A stretch of 64,000 bases of DNA from NCBI RefSeq assembly GCF_947242115.1, contig NC_074711.1, positions 31,378,602-31,442,601 of the forward strand. The letters run 5' to 3'. This stretch comes from Biomphalaria glabrata. Lineage: Eukaryota; Mollusca; Gastropoda; Planorbidae. Below are positions 46,201-56,549 of this stretch, one piece after another (position 1 is the first letter of the stretch; each line of letters opens with the position of its first letter). Position numbers and translations under genes: made by a program. The notes below the pieces were generated by a model. That model saw only the letters and a list, made by a program, of their open reading frames with translations, was not told the DNA's origin and did no database searches.

Positions 46201-49200
46201 TATTCTTAATAATGCTAGAATAGTCCATTATTCGGGTTTGGCGTCTATATTTAAGAATTAAACTTCACACTCGAGTTATTACCCCTCTATTCATCTGTCC
46301 TCAATCCAATGGAAACTCTATTTTTATTTCCATCTAATCCTTTTTCTTTCGCACAAAACATAAACAACAAACAATGACGTAATATCATATAATATTAGCA
46401 CATCCTTCCTATTGAAGTTATTATCACACCCTTCCTTTTAAAGTTCTTAAGAGTAATATCTACTAGCAGGGCCGGCCCTAGCATTTGCGGGGCCCTATGC
46501 GAAACGGATCGCGCGAGGCCTAGTCTGGGTAGGGATGAGCATAATGTCAAAATTATTTTTTTTTAATTAGAAAATAGGCCTATTTTCGTCTTTGCAATAA
46601 ATTTTTATCAAATGAAATCTCGCAATGCCACTTTTTATTTATAGGCACCCAAAATGTCAATTTCGTCTATTCTTCAGGAGATTTGAATAAGTTCAAAAAA
46701 AGTTCAGGACTTTATCGTATATTTTGCCTTTTCAAGAGATTTCCTGGAGGCCCTGAAAAATCAGGGGGTCGCGAAAACCCTGTTATTTTATATACATTAT
46801 AATGGTTTCATTTAATAATGTACACTTAGAATTAGCGCGGGGCCCACTGCGACCGCATAGGCTGCAGTGGCCTAAGGCCGGCCCTGTCTACTAGGAACTT
46901 TAACAATTCGTGCACTTTTTGTTGTCTTGACTGGCACAAGTTCTCTAGACGTTGGTGTATAACTGTCTGTTTCGTTTGTTCCAACAGTTTGCAGTTCATT
47001 GTCTCCATCGGTATCATAGTACCCAGAGATGTCTTCATCGAAACTCTTATTCAAAAAGCGTTGATTTCTTCTGTATGTTTTTCCATCGTTTGTCTTTATG
47101 ATGTAAGATCTGGAGGCTGAATGTTTTTTTAATGACAACTGCTTTCTGCCATGTTTGACCTAGACGAACTCTCCGACAGAATAATCTTTAGGTAGTCTTG
47201 CTTTTGCATTGTATTTCACTTTGCTTTTCATCTGTCATTCGTTGAGTAATGTCTCTGCATTTTCAACTACCGATGGTTTCAATAGTTTGGGATCAGTTGG
47301 AATGATTCCCTGAGTCTTCTACTCGTCAGCAGTTGTGATGGTGAATACGACAGTCCACTTATCGGAGTATTTCTATACTCGAGCATAACGAGATATGGAT
47401 CTTTCCCACTTTTGTATGCTCTGAATCCTTTTGCTTGCGCACAAAACACAAACAACCAACAATGACATAATACCATATAATAATAGCACAGAATCTTCTT
47501 CATGCAGTGGAAAATTAAGAATTTTTTGTCTATCTTGAATTCTGGTCAAACCTCTTGCGCCCAATTAATATAGTTCAGAAAAAACTACAAAAGTCTGGAC
47601 TGCATATACGGGAAGCTGCTAAAGAAATTAGTACCCTTTCATGCTTTCTGCAAAATGATGAGAATCTGACAAAAACCCAATCCATCGAAAAAGCAAAAGA
47701 AGGTAGTGAATACTATGGATTCCTTGTAATCAAAACAACCAGAAGAAAAAAAAAGACTTGATTGGAAGTTGAGTTCTAATGTAGGACTGTCAATAGAACT
47801 GCAATTCAAACGTTGTGACAGAAGTGCTGGACAGATTTCATATGGAGATGAATGGCAGATTTCAAAGGCTGGAAAGAAAATGGATACCTTTGGGTTTCTT
47901 CTTGAACCAAGTCACCTTTTAGATGAAGACCCGCTTATGACAAACTGTGCTACTTTTCCTGTTTGTATGATGAAATAAATGGCAAATCGCTTTTTCAATG
48001 ATGTCATTGATGCACGAGCACTTTTCATCAACAAACCAGTAATACAATCACCAATAGACATATTGAGGAAACAGGCTTCATATGGTAATTACGTGTGCTC
48101 AAACTTTGCAACCTCCTCCAAATACTGCTAACTCAGGCCACTTCTATTACGTCATGTGAGAGATCATTCTCAAAGCTCAAGTTCATCAAAAGCTATCTCA
48201 GGAGCACAATGACACAAGAAAGGCTTATCATGGCTTTAATGTCAGTGAAGTTGCAAATACTAGAAATTATTGATGTAGTTGATGTTATAGATGTCTTTGC
48301 TGCACAGAATGCACGACGTGAAGCGATATCAATTTAAATTTGTCACTTGTGCATTATTTAACTTATAAACAAAGGTATTATTCATTAAAAGAGTCTTGAT
48401 TACTTTTTGTTTAGTTTACTGATATACTGAACCAATTTGATTTGGGGCATATATATTTTTGCGTACATTATCCCATGTCATATGTCGAATGTCAAAATGC
48501 AAGTGGCCCCCAAAGAGGTCAATCCCCCCGGGCCCCCAAATCCCTAGTTACGCCCCTGTTTCTAAATAATTGAATTATATTTTTATCGAAATTGAGCTGG
48601 CATGGCTTATGTTTCTGTTACTCATTTCTGAAACTATTCCTTATAAATCAGAATGTAGTGCTATGTCAGTTCCCTCTTGAGTGGGATGTAGCCTCTTGAT
48701 AAATAGTGTTTTATTTTACACACATTCAAAGTGGATTCATTTATATATTTTTCTTTGTTTTCAGGCTGTTTTGAATGGTAATGCAGAATTAATGAAAGAT
48801 TACACTAAAATTTATGAGCCCTATTTATTGGATGAATCAAATTTTCCTAGATTTCAGGTAAAACTGAGTTTGTATGATGATTTAAATTCTGCTTAGATTT
48901 TTTGATTAGATGTTGCTAATAAATTGTAATTTATTCAAGTATCTACATTATAATTAACTATACTTAAGAATTTCACTATTTTTCTTTTAGATGCTTGCCT
49001 ATGGATATTTCTTTCTGATATACTACTTGAGTGCTGTCTATGCATTACTTTATCCAGGACAAAATTGGATGACTGACTGGTCAATTATTCATGCTGGAGC
49101 TTCAGCACAAGTAATGAATTTTATATTTCTATAAAAGTTATAAATAGTAAATCTCAGGCATCATCAGCTTTAAACTTAAAATGTTTGTGATAAGTAGTTA

Positions 49201-50764
49201 AGCTTCCTGAGATCATAGTTTAGTTTGAATTGAGTTTCATAGCTTGATTGATTATCTTTCTAGAAATCAGAAGAATATGTGGCATAGTGACTTCCTATAG
49301 CTATTCACCTCTCTGCATCTTTTGTCTTGAGGAAAATTCTTCGTTTCCTGATATCTGTTGTTGTATTCATGCTGCTATCAATTAATTTATAATGTGCTAA
49401 GCTTTCTGGCATTTTCCTTTATTCTGATCTTTGACAAATAGATTGGCTCTTATGACATATCTGTAGGCAAAATCCAATACATGTGTTAATTTTTTCACCT
49501 TCTCCAAATGGAGGAATATTTATCATTTATTAGATAGTTTCTCTAAAAATTCCATTTCTCTGTATATGTTTGTGAAGGATTTCTTTGGTGTAATTCTTGA
49601 CATTAGACATTTATTATAATTTTATCAAATATATGCTACCTTTTTTTAAAAGTTAAAAAGATCTGATTTTTTTTTTCTTTAGCATTTTTATTTTGTTTCT
49701 TTCAGTGATTGTTATGATTGACCATATCATCCGCATAAATATTTGTATTAGGCCATATTCAACCATTACTCTTACAAAACTAATTTCTTATTAACATATT
49801 AGCTTTGATTTCAAGTTTAAAAAGCTACCATTTTTGTCAGAAGCAAAGAAAGGTAACTCTGAATATAAACAATAAAAAAAATATTATTATAGATCTTATT
49901 ATGAACAATAAAATCTTTAAAAAGTAGAACAATATTTATAGTTAAAAAAAATACCTTTAGAATAAAATCAAGCTTTAAAACTACTGAATTTCCTAGGTAG
50001 CCCTTATATATTTAAGTATTGCAACATTTGTTTTAACAATTGTCACACACACAAAAAATGAAATTAATAAAGCTATACACATTCTGCTTGTGTTCTTTTT
50101 CTGAACAGCTTGTGATGAGCTCTTCTTATACGAAATTTAAAAAAACTGTTGATTACTTCCTATACCATCCTAACGCCTTCGTAGCTATTGTTTTTGTTTT
50201 CTTTGTTTTTTTAATTGCTGTTTTATAGTTCATCTTTTATGCTTATAGCATGCTCGTTGCGCTATGGTCCAATCTTTTTTGTGGAGGGACGGGAAATCTG
50301 GGAGGTTTCCATGCTGCCTTTCGGTGCTCAGCGAGCACAACTCTGCTCGAGTTGGAATTTGAGCCCCCTTATTGGGTAGCCAAGCAGATTTGGCTTCTCA
50401 GCCCCACATTTGCTTGTTTTCTTTTTTTTTTTATATAATTTACTAATTGGTTTTTAATAAAGTTATTTAATTTTTACAGTAATCTTAAAAGAAAAAATAC
50501 TAAAAAATTATTTTTATGTTCTTTTTTAAGGGACAGTTTTCTTACATTGTTGGATCAATACATCACAGGACTCCAGCATCATTAAGATCACCAATCTCAG
50601 GATTTCCAGGGTTAGTATTCTGGACCATTAACTTAGCTTTGGTTCTGGTTCCTCACTTCTTCATGTTGTGGTGCAAGCGTAATGAACACATGTATGGCTG
50701 CGTCAGTTTGGTCAAAACTGAGAATGATTCCAAGAAATTAAACTCTCTTAAAAAAGAGAAATAA
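38322..50764 (+). CDS. TM6SF family protein B, complete, eight exons
   Basis: Exons: 38322-38526, 43393-43594, 45023-45105, 45331-45446, 45564-45650, 48765-48857, 48991-49110 and 50531-50764; 1140 nt, 379 residues. The first seven exons match gene A in length exactly (205, 202, 83, 116, 87, 93, 120). Family marks: GLELDGYISNF, EGEPYLFTAHG, YWDG, LYWVGSI, EPYLLD, WSIIHAG and SIHHRT. It ends KKEK, a KKXX-type signal as in A. Intron 4 (45447-45563) starts with GC in AAG|GCAAGT, a classic GC-AG donor; the exon lengths of A support this choice. The gene begins about 750 bp after the A polyadenylation signal and is expanded by transposons in introns 1 and 5. Confidence 0.93.
38617..40167. mobile_element. 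Charlie-like hAT, 1551 bp with 8-bp TSD
   Basis: Left end CAGTGGTTCCCAAAC; the right end on the reverse strand is CAGTGATTCCCAAAG. Flanking duplication CTCTAGAT is perfect (38609-38616 and 40168-40175). Near both ends it repeats TAGACCCCCTG-type sequence. No intact transposase is seen, so it is non-autonomous or decayed. A 173-bp MITE is nested inside at 39356-39528. Located in intron 1 of gene B. Confidence 0.88.
39356..39528. mobile_element. hAT-like MITE (family A), 173 bp with 8-bp TSD
   Basis: Ends CAGGGCTTTTTTTTGT and, on the reverse strand, CAGTGCTTTTTTTGT. Perfect duplication GATATAGG at 39348-39355 and 39529-39536. Internal block CAATCAACTACTGAGTACC. Inserted into the 38617-40167 hAT, so it is younger than it. 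Confidence 0.88.
40618..41359 (+). mobile_element. Solo LTR, 742 bp
   Basis: Begins TGTTATAAACC and ends TTCGTAACA, so the ends are TG...CA with an inverted TGTTA/TAACA. A 4-bp duplication ATAT flanks it (40614-40617 and 41360-41363). It is much richer in G+C than its surroundings and contains a TATA-like CCCTATATAAG at about 40874-40884, as an LTR promoter would. No internal retroviral region is adjacent, so it is a lone LTR fossil, probably left by recombination between two LTRs. The family cannot be set from the LTR alone. In intron 1 of gene B. Confidence 0.75.
41383..41560. mobile_element. hAT-like MITE (family A), 178 bp
   Basis: Left end CAGTGCTTTTTTTGT; right end ACAGAAAAAGCACTA, an inverted match. 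The flanks CATATATA and TATATATA agree at 7 of 8 bases. Internal block GTACTCAGTGATGGATTGCC. Located 23 bp after the solo LTR and beside a long (TA)n tract. Confidence 0.75.
41561..41661. repeat. (TA)n microsatellite
   Basis: About 90 bp of TA dinucleotide with one short break near 41573. The open frame over it (Tyr-Ile repeats) is not coding. A shorter (TA)n lies at 43177-43214. Confidence 0.95.
41830..42165. repeat. Two diverged direct repeat copies
   Basis: Two adjacent copies share GGCTTTGA-A-TGGCCTT, GTGAGGTGAAGGAATATT and TTTAAAAAAAATCAAACTCA (about 41840-42020 and 42030-42160). No termini recognised. In intron 1 of gene B. Confidence 0.6.
42170..43392. other. Rest of TM6SF-B intron 1
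   Basis: AT-rich. Contains the (TA)n tract at 43177-43214 and a repeat-like block at about 42995-43170 (AACAAACATGATGTAGGCAC) of unknown type. No exon seen. Confidence 0.4.
44560..44705 (+). mobile_element. SINE (family 1) in B intron 2
   Basis: Head CCTGTCGTTCAGTGGTTGCG, B-box-like AGGTTTCAATCCTGCCC, and tail AATCTGAAGGAACATCCAAA. Same family as 28995-29180. Confidence 0.72.
45447..45563 (+). other. GC-AG intron of TM6SF-B
   Basis: The intron starts GCAAGT directly after AAG, the consensus for GC-AG introns, and ends TTAACTTACAG. A competing GT donor (C|GTAAGG) lies five bases earlier at 45442. Using it would put TAA in frame at the next junction. Gene A has an ordinary GT donor (AAG|GTAAAA) at the matching position. 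Confidence 0.8.
46330..47530 (-). mobile_element. Ty3/gypsy remnant nested in the hAT
   Basis: On the minus strand, pieces resemble the C-terminal end of a Ty3/gypsy integrase region (DPYLVMLEYRNTPISGL at about 47340-47410) and the following basic tail (DGKTYRRNQRF). Similar direct-repeat sequence (CACAAAACA-AAACAA-CAACAATGAC) occurs near both ends, about 46350-46440 and 47435-47520, perhaps LTR remains. It is a heavily broken fossil with most of its body missing. It is itself interrupted by the 420-bp MITE at 46467-46886. Confidence 0.6.
46467..46886. mobile_element. hAT MITE (family C), 420 bp with 8-bp TSD
   Basis: Ends CAGGGCCGGCCCTAGCATTT and, on the reverse strand, CAGGGCCGGCCTTAGGCC. 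Perfect duplication TCTACTAG (46459-46466 and 46887-46894). Next to the ends are GGGGCCCTATGCG-like and GCGGGGCCCACTGCG blocks, shared in inverted order with the element at 55961-56540. Confidence 0.9.
50247..50430. repeat. G/C-richer repeat-like block in B intron 7
   Basis: Stands out from the AT-rich intron: CATGCTCGTTGCGCTATGGTC, then CAGCGAGCACAACTCTGCTC, then TTTGAGCCCC, followed by poly-T. It may be a SINE-like or other short repeat, but no second copy is in the window. Confidence 0.3.
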
Positions 50765-51394
50765 ATTTTTTTAGATGATTAGACATATTCATATACTATT
50801 TCACTTCTGTTACGCCAAAAATTGATTTGTTATTATTTTCTCTGAATCCAGTTGATTTTGCTACAAAACCTTTATTATGTCTAACTTTAACTAACAAAAA
50901 AACAATAATTATCATTATATTTATTATACTGTTATACTCTTTTTAGATACCATATAACTGTATTAGAAATTTTGTATATTATTTATATATATAATGTTGG
51001 ATAAACATATATTATTCCATACAAATATTTTATATTTATGTGTAAGATAATGTAATTTGTAAACTAGTAGTTTTCAATTGAAATATGTATTTAATTTTAC
51101 ATCTTTGCTTTCCATATTTCTCCATTTGCAAATCATAATTTGTTGTTGTTAATTTAAGAATGAATATTTTTTATCAGTTTTTGTTACCTGATGTTTATTC
51201 AGAAATGGCAATAATACATTTTCTTACACACTCTGCTGTAGGAAGGTTTAAAATGACTTGTTGAATTTCTCAACATTATGTGCTGTGTATCTACATGTTA
51301 TCTCACAAATGAGTCATCCTAGATCCAGTGGGTGGCAGACAGTGTATCTGTCATATATCAGTTTTATACTGTCATATATATATGATATATATAT

Positions 51395-52140
51395 ATTATA
51401 TAATGTCAGTTGTTAAGAGTAACAAAAAAACTAAAACAAATCAATTCCACTTATCTTATTTGTGGCAAACCAGTAACACAGACTAAAAACGCAAAATACC
51501 AAGGTGTTATAATAAATGAAAAACTGTCATGGAATCCACATATTGATGAAACTATAAAAAAATCAAACAAAGCATTAGGGTTTATTAAAAGAAATTTCTA
51601 TAAATCAAATAAGAACATAAAACTAAAATGTTATTTAACCTTGGTTAGGCCAATAATAGAATATGCATCCTCCATTTGGGACCCCTCAACTCAAGAAAAC
51701 ATTAAGAAACTGGAACAGACATAAAATAGAGCAGACAGATTCATAAAAAATGAATAATCACATTTGACTAGAGTAACACCTTTAGTAAAATCACTAAATT
51801 TAGAAAGCCTTCAGGACAGAAGACTCAAAAGTACAGTAGCAATTATACATAAAACACTGAACCATAATCTTCAAATACAAAAACAAAATTTAATAAAATA
51901 CTCTGAAAGACACAAAGATAAAGGCACATTCCTCGTCCCATATGCTAGGACAAATTTGTACAAATACTCCTTCTTCCCTAGTGCTATTAGAGCATGGAAT
52001 GGGTTGCCTGAGCTAGCCAGGAAAACCAGTGGCTTGGCAGAATTTAAGTCATTGGTTTATATGCATGACTAAATGCATGATGCGTAGGACATAATCATCT
52101 TCTTTTTTGATGTAACGTCTGTATTATATAAGAAGAAGAT
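51395..52140 (+). mobile_element. CR1/L2-like LINE, C-terminal fragment
   Basis: The reading contains KNAKYQGVIINEKLSWNPHI, RPIIEYASSIWDP, then after in-frame stops RADRFIKNE, SLQDRRLKSTVAIIHK, YARTNLYKYSFFPSAIRAWN and GLPELA. This is the usual end of CR1/L2-type reverse transcriptase proteins. The 3' tail ends with ATGTAACGTCTGTATTATAT. Two in-frame stops lie near 51722 and 51753; otherwise it is quite well preserved. It is the reference for the tails at 2320, 26815, 27085 and 32566. Confidence 0.88.
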
Positions 52141-52825
52141 ATACATTAAAATACATCATTCAAATTACATTGTAATGCACAAATTAACAGCATTTTTACT
52201 TTTAGCCTTCAATGATCTTTTCCTTATTTCAAAAGTGTTCTTTTTTTTTTAACTTTATTTGCCATGCTTTCTTTGAAAAAGGTCTTTTTTTTTTTTGTAT
52301 TTATATATAACTTTTGATCTTTATTTTGTCTTTAAAACAGATGTTATTGAACTTCCTTTTCATTCAAAAAGTTCTTCAAATATCAATAATATTTATTTAA
52401 CCCTTCACATGCATTGTGAGGTGCTTTAAATGTCTGCACAACCAAATAGTGTATTATTAGTCAGCTAATGAATAGTCCATTAGTGTGTTTGAACTTCCTA
52501 GATTTTTTCGCTTCAGAGTATTGAAGAGCTCCTTCTCAGCCATAAACTTTTAGTCAGACAAACTGATAGTTTACATCCAGCTATTTTGTTTACAGCATTT
52601 ACTCTTAAGAAGACCTGAATACTTCATTAGGTTTGAGCTTCCAGCTGAAACAATAGAGAGGTGCACATAAGCTGACAAATATAAATAGAAATAAGTGCTG
52701 AAGCAATGGATGATGCATACGTATTAAAATACTGGATAGTATTAGGTACAATATTTTTAATTAGGAAAATGGTGTATTAAATATGGTGAAATAATCCAAA
52801 TCTAGATGATATCAGTAAATCCACA
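52141..52825. other. Gene-free stretch
   Basis: AT-rich DNA between LINE fragments; nothing recognised on either strand. Confidence 0.45.
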
Positions 52826-53755
52826 ATTGGCAGACTCGAAAAGCAAGTCTGGTCAAGGAGAGCACATAGAATATTAACAAAGTTGAATTATACCTGGACC
52901 CTATAGTGCTGCGATGTATAATTTAGTTATAAGTATATAAGTTTCGTCCTGTTTCAGCTGTCTTTTTCAGGTGCCATCTATTGCCAGCAGCTTTGATACC
53001 TGACTCTATCTTAATATTGCTTTTGGGAACACCTCGTTAGCGTTATCTTTAAGCTCTCTTGGTGGAGGTTGTTTTTTTTTTATCTCCCATCGAGCACCTC
53101 ACCAAGTGGTGGATGGGGTAATGCTTTTCAGATATTGTGGGTATCGGGGAAATAAAATGCCTGGGGTGGACCAAAATCACACTTGCTGCCTTTGCAGGAA
53201 GTGTTGGGATCCACAAAGACCATGGCACCTTACCCAAAAATAAAGGCAGCTATTCAGAGAGCTGATAGGGGCAGCCCCCAGATGGTTATGCACAAGGCTA
53301 ACAAATATTGTTACAAAATCTAAAAGCAGGTCAGGGCCCTCCATGGGCTGTGTTGCCACTTCGAATAATTAAAAAAAAATACTTAAAGCTCCCTCAAAAA
53401 GGTTACAGGAAAGGTGTCTGACCCAGCAGAGTTGTCAAATGGTAAGCAGTGCTTTCATACTGTTCGAACTAGCCTCTAGCAGAGCATGGTTATTTGTGAG
53501 GTAGTCTTGCCAGCGTATGCCCTTTATGGAGTGAAGATACCTTAGATAAAATCATTAGAGGAGCCCTAGATGCCTCATTAAGAGAAAACAGGTCTCAGAA
53601 GCCTTACAGGTGCAGACAACGCAAAGAAGTAAATCCTCTGTGGACAATAGCTTTGTCTGCAATAGTTGTGACAGTTTGCATCTGGGCTTGCTTGGTTATG
53701 TGAATTACTGCACTCTTCATTAATTTTCTAAATTAAAGACGATACTTTATTTATT
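52826..53755. mobile_element. Mosaic of LINE fragments
   Basis: The plus strand at 52830-52880 reads RLEKQVWSRRAHRI, and 53590-53730 reads VCNSCDSLHLGLLGYVNYC, the C-terminal finger also seen at 665-1190. Between them, about 52950-53360 seems to carry LINE sequence in the opposite orientation (minus-strand frames with GVPKSNIK-like ends). Frames are broken throughout. Confidence 0.5.
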
Positions 53756-54059
53756 TATTATATTTTTAAAATTTATAACATTCTTGTGTTGCCGAATGGG
53801 CTAAAAAACACTTATGATGCCCCAATAGTTAACCAGATTACCACTTTTGTGGGTAGCTTTTTTTTTTTTTTTTTTTTTTATACATTTACAGCCTTCAGCA
53901 CTTGAAACATTATTTAATAAATGACCATGTATGAGCAGCTCACTGTATTTATGAGAGAGAAAGAGCAAAATATACTAGAGAGATAACCAAGAGAAAAGTT
54001 ATAAACTTGTACTTGAAGGGAGATAATTTAATAAATATATATTACAGTAATGTAAATGT

Positions 54060-54290
54060 TTGCAAATTGCATCGTTTTATAATATGGGAGCTGAGTTTTT
54101 TTTAGCGGCCCCCGAAATAGACACTAATAGTTTTGTGTGGTCTGTTTGTCCGTCCGTCCCATTTAGACCTCGTAAACTAGAAAAGATATTGAAAATCCAA
54201 AATCATGATATTTTAGACTTTATTAATAGTAACAAACACGGGAGGCTATTTAGTAAGGGAGATGGCTATTTACCACATTTATAAGCACAA
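54060..54290. repeat. Repeat-like block
   Basis: Contains AGCGGCCCCCGAAATAGAC and GTCCGTCCGTCCC, then CTCGTAAACTAGAAAAGAT. It looks like a dispersed repeat by its composition, but there is no second copy in the window and no termini are clear. Confidence 0.3.
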
Positions 54291-54292
54291 TT

Positions 54293-54945
54293 ATGCAAAC
54301 GGTTTTAGATTTTTTGTTTAAAAAAAAATTACAAGTGCAGTGGGTACCGAGTCGCACAGATGTGACTGGCAACACAATTGCAGACTCCTTGGCCCAACAG
54401 AGAGGGCAAATTCCACCCACTGAACAGGCTGTAAGTTTTCATCATGCTGTTTCTATAATTAAAAAACAGAAATGGAAAAGTGTTATGGGTACCGGGAGAA
54501 GTCCCAAAAAGCCCGTGGAGTCTGGGAGCGCATGAGGCGCCCTGAGCAAGCCATTATAGCACAGTGCAGGACAGGCCACTGACCTGTTGGCTCATATTTC
54601 TCAAAGCTATGGCCAAATTTCGATTCACGGTGCCTCCGCTGCGGGGAAGAAGAGGAAACCGTGCCTCATATTCTGTTTGTCCCAGACTTGCTGATCTCCG
54701 CCTCGACAGGTCTGGGAAACCAAAAATTCTCGACCTGTATGGTGACATATATGCACTACGCAAGACAGCAGGGTTTCTGTCCAGGGCTTTTGCAAGAGAG
54801 AATTTAAGCCTCTCAAGCCCTCACTCAAATGGAGTTTGGGAAGAAGTTTTTTCATATTATCGCGTGAACTGCAGCGCTATGCTGCTGGCATGGAACTCAA
54901 GGATTTTTTTGATTTTTTTTGTACGGAAATTTTTTTTTTGACTCT
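54293..54945 (+). mobile_element. LINE RNase H and C-terminal finger fragment
   Basis: The first part reads QVQWVPSRTDVTGNTIADSL, a typical LINE-type RNase H end with Asp/Asn spacing. In a shifted frame follows WERMRRPEQAIIAQCRTGH, then CLRCGEEEETVPHILFV, a zinc-knuckle-like tail found after RNase H in Jockey/I-type LINEs. Frame changes and stops make it a dead fragment. Confidence 0.72.
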
Positions 54946-54956
54946 TTAAAAAACAA

Positions 54957-55205
54957 TTAGATCATCATCATCATCATCAAACTCCTCTCTGCTGGACCGT
55001 TGGGGCACCACACAAGTCTGTCAACCTTCTTTCTCCATTCTTCTGTCATTTGCCTTTGATAAATTTTCATTCTGATATTCTTTCTGAAAATATTGAAACC
55101 TGCCTTTTTACCTGCCTGGGTGGACCACTTCGGGGGCCGATTCTGAGTTTGTGTTTCCACACAAACTGTCTTTGTAACCTTGTTTTGTTTTGTTATAATC
55201 ACAGT
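54957..55205 (-). mobile_element. LINE C-terminal fragment
   Basis: The minus strand reads RQMTEEWRKKVDRLVWCPNG and ends in a (GAT)n run at 54960-54978, like the fragment at 21070-21385. Only the last part of the polyprotein is present. Confidence 0.6.
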
Positions 55206-55698
55206 TGTTATTATTTATTTAATTATAAAAAGTTTTGCCGTATTTCGAGATTAGTTTATCGATGCAAGTCTTAAGCGTCCTCAGTGTATGAGGCTGGGCT
55301 GGACCACACCGTTAATCTTAGTGCGGACCTCCGGTCTCGGTTCATTATTTCACTTATGGTACGTAGTGTACATTGTAGTAAGCTTTAATTTGTTGTTCTT
55401 TTTTTCTCTGTTAAATAATATACATGAGACGTGACTGACAGATGTAAAGTGACCGCTACTTTGCCTTAGTCAATACATAGGCCTATAGGCCCTACCTATA
55501 ACATATGTAACGTCTGTAATGTATAAGATAAGGTTGATGTACACATGAAGCACGGAGTGTATGTGTTATAAGAAAAGTCAACTCAACGTTTCAGATAAAA
55601 GAAATAGGACATACATGTGAGTAGAGCGTAGCCGGGCTACTATTCTGTCACCCTTGAATTTTTGTGCAGGCCGAGAAGGGCGTAGACTAGATCTAGAA

Positions 55699-55882
55699 CA
55701 GGGGCGTAGCTAGGAATTTTCCATCATTTGGGGCCCGGGGGGCTTGACCTCTTTGGGGGCCCCTGCATTTTGCGTAATATTTAATTTTTTATGTAAAACA
55801 CACTCATTTGGGGGCCCTCTCAAGTGGGTCCCGGGGGGATTTTCGAATTCCCCCCTCCTCCCTCACACTAGCTACGCCACTG
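55699..55882. mobile_element. hAT MITE (family B), 184 bp with 8-bp TSD
   Basis: Ends CAGGGGCGTAGCTAGG and, on the reverse strand, CAGTGGCGTAGCTAGTG. Perfect duplication ATCTAGAA (55691-55698 and 55883-55890). Internal GGGGCCCGGGGGGCTTGACC matches the truncated copy at 31250. Confidence 0.92.
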
Positions 55883-55960
55883 ATCTAGAAGTGAGAAAAA
55901 AACAACACTAGCAAGCTTCTTAAACAACCACTTGAGCCACGGGTAAACAATTTCTACAAG

Positions 55961-56540
55961 CAGGGCCAACCTATGCGGCCGCAGTGGGCCCCGCACTTTC
56001 AATGGCCCCGCGCTAATTGTAGGTGTAAATTATTAAATTAAAGCATTGCAACTTATAACTGGATTCCCACGGCCTTCTGTTTTCCCAGGAGCTCCTGAAC
56101 GAATTGAAATCTCCTGAAAATATATAGATCATATTCTACAAAATTCCTCCAAAAACCCCGGTATAAATTTTAACTTATCTATCCACTAATGAAAGAGACA
56201 CTGTTTTCCCAAACTACTTGTTGCATTCAGAATATTTTTAATAATGCCCGTAACTGTAGCATCTGATGAAAGAAGCTTCTTGCGCTTCAAACTAATCAAG
56301 AATTACTTAGGTCAACAACTCACCCTAACCCTAACCCTAGCGTGATCTATCTATGTAGGAAACAGAATTTTGATAATATACTGAATGACTTCGCCACAGT
56401 AAATTTGATCATGATTTTTACTTAGTAAAGAAAGAATAAAATTTAAAGACGAATTTATTTTCTTGTCCTTAACCCTACCCAGACTGGGTCCCGCGCAATC
56501 CTTTTCGCATAGGGCCCCACAATTGTTAAGGCCAACCCTG
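55961..56540. mobile_element. Deleted hAT (family C), 580 bp
   Basis: Ends CAGGGCCAACCTATGCGG and, on the reverse strand, CAGGGTTGGCCTTAACAA. The flanks TCTACAAG and TCTACAGG agree at 7 of 8 bases. About 56240-56330 on the plus strand still reads VASDERSFLRFKLIKNYL, the hAT dimerisation region, so it derives from a coding element by internal deletion. A telomere-like (CCCTAA)n stretch at 56323-56340 interrupts this coding relic. Inverted relative to the MITE at 46467-46886. Confidence 0.82.
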
Positions 56541-56549
56541 TCTACAGGT

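Larger units (their letters stand above)
45751..48558. mobile_element. 2.8-kb hAT transposon with 8-bp TSD
   Basis: Ends CAGTGGCGTAACTAAGG and, on the reverse strand, CAGGGGCGTAACTAGGG. Perfect duplication TTTCTAAA (45743-45750 and 48559-48566). On the plus strand, about 47560-48340, are broken pieces of a hAT transposase of the ZMYM-like type. The C-terminal dimerisation region at 48095-48337 contains CERSFSKLKFIKSYLRSTM and QERLIMALM. The reading is interrupted by frame changes and by nested insertions at about 46330-47530, so it is no longer autonomous. Its ends and subterminal GGCCCCCAAA and AGAGGTCAA blocks match the family B MITEs at 9114, 31250 and 55699. Located in intron 5 of gene B. 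Confidence 0.88.
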
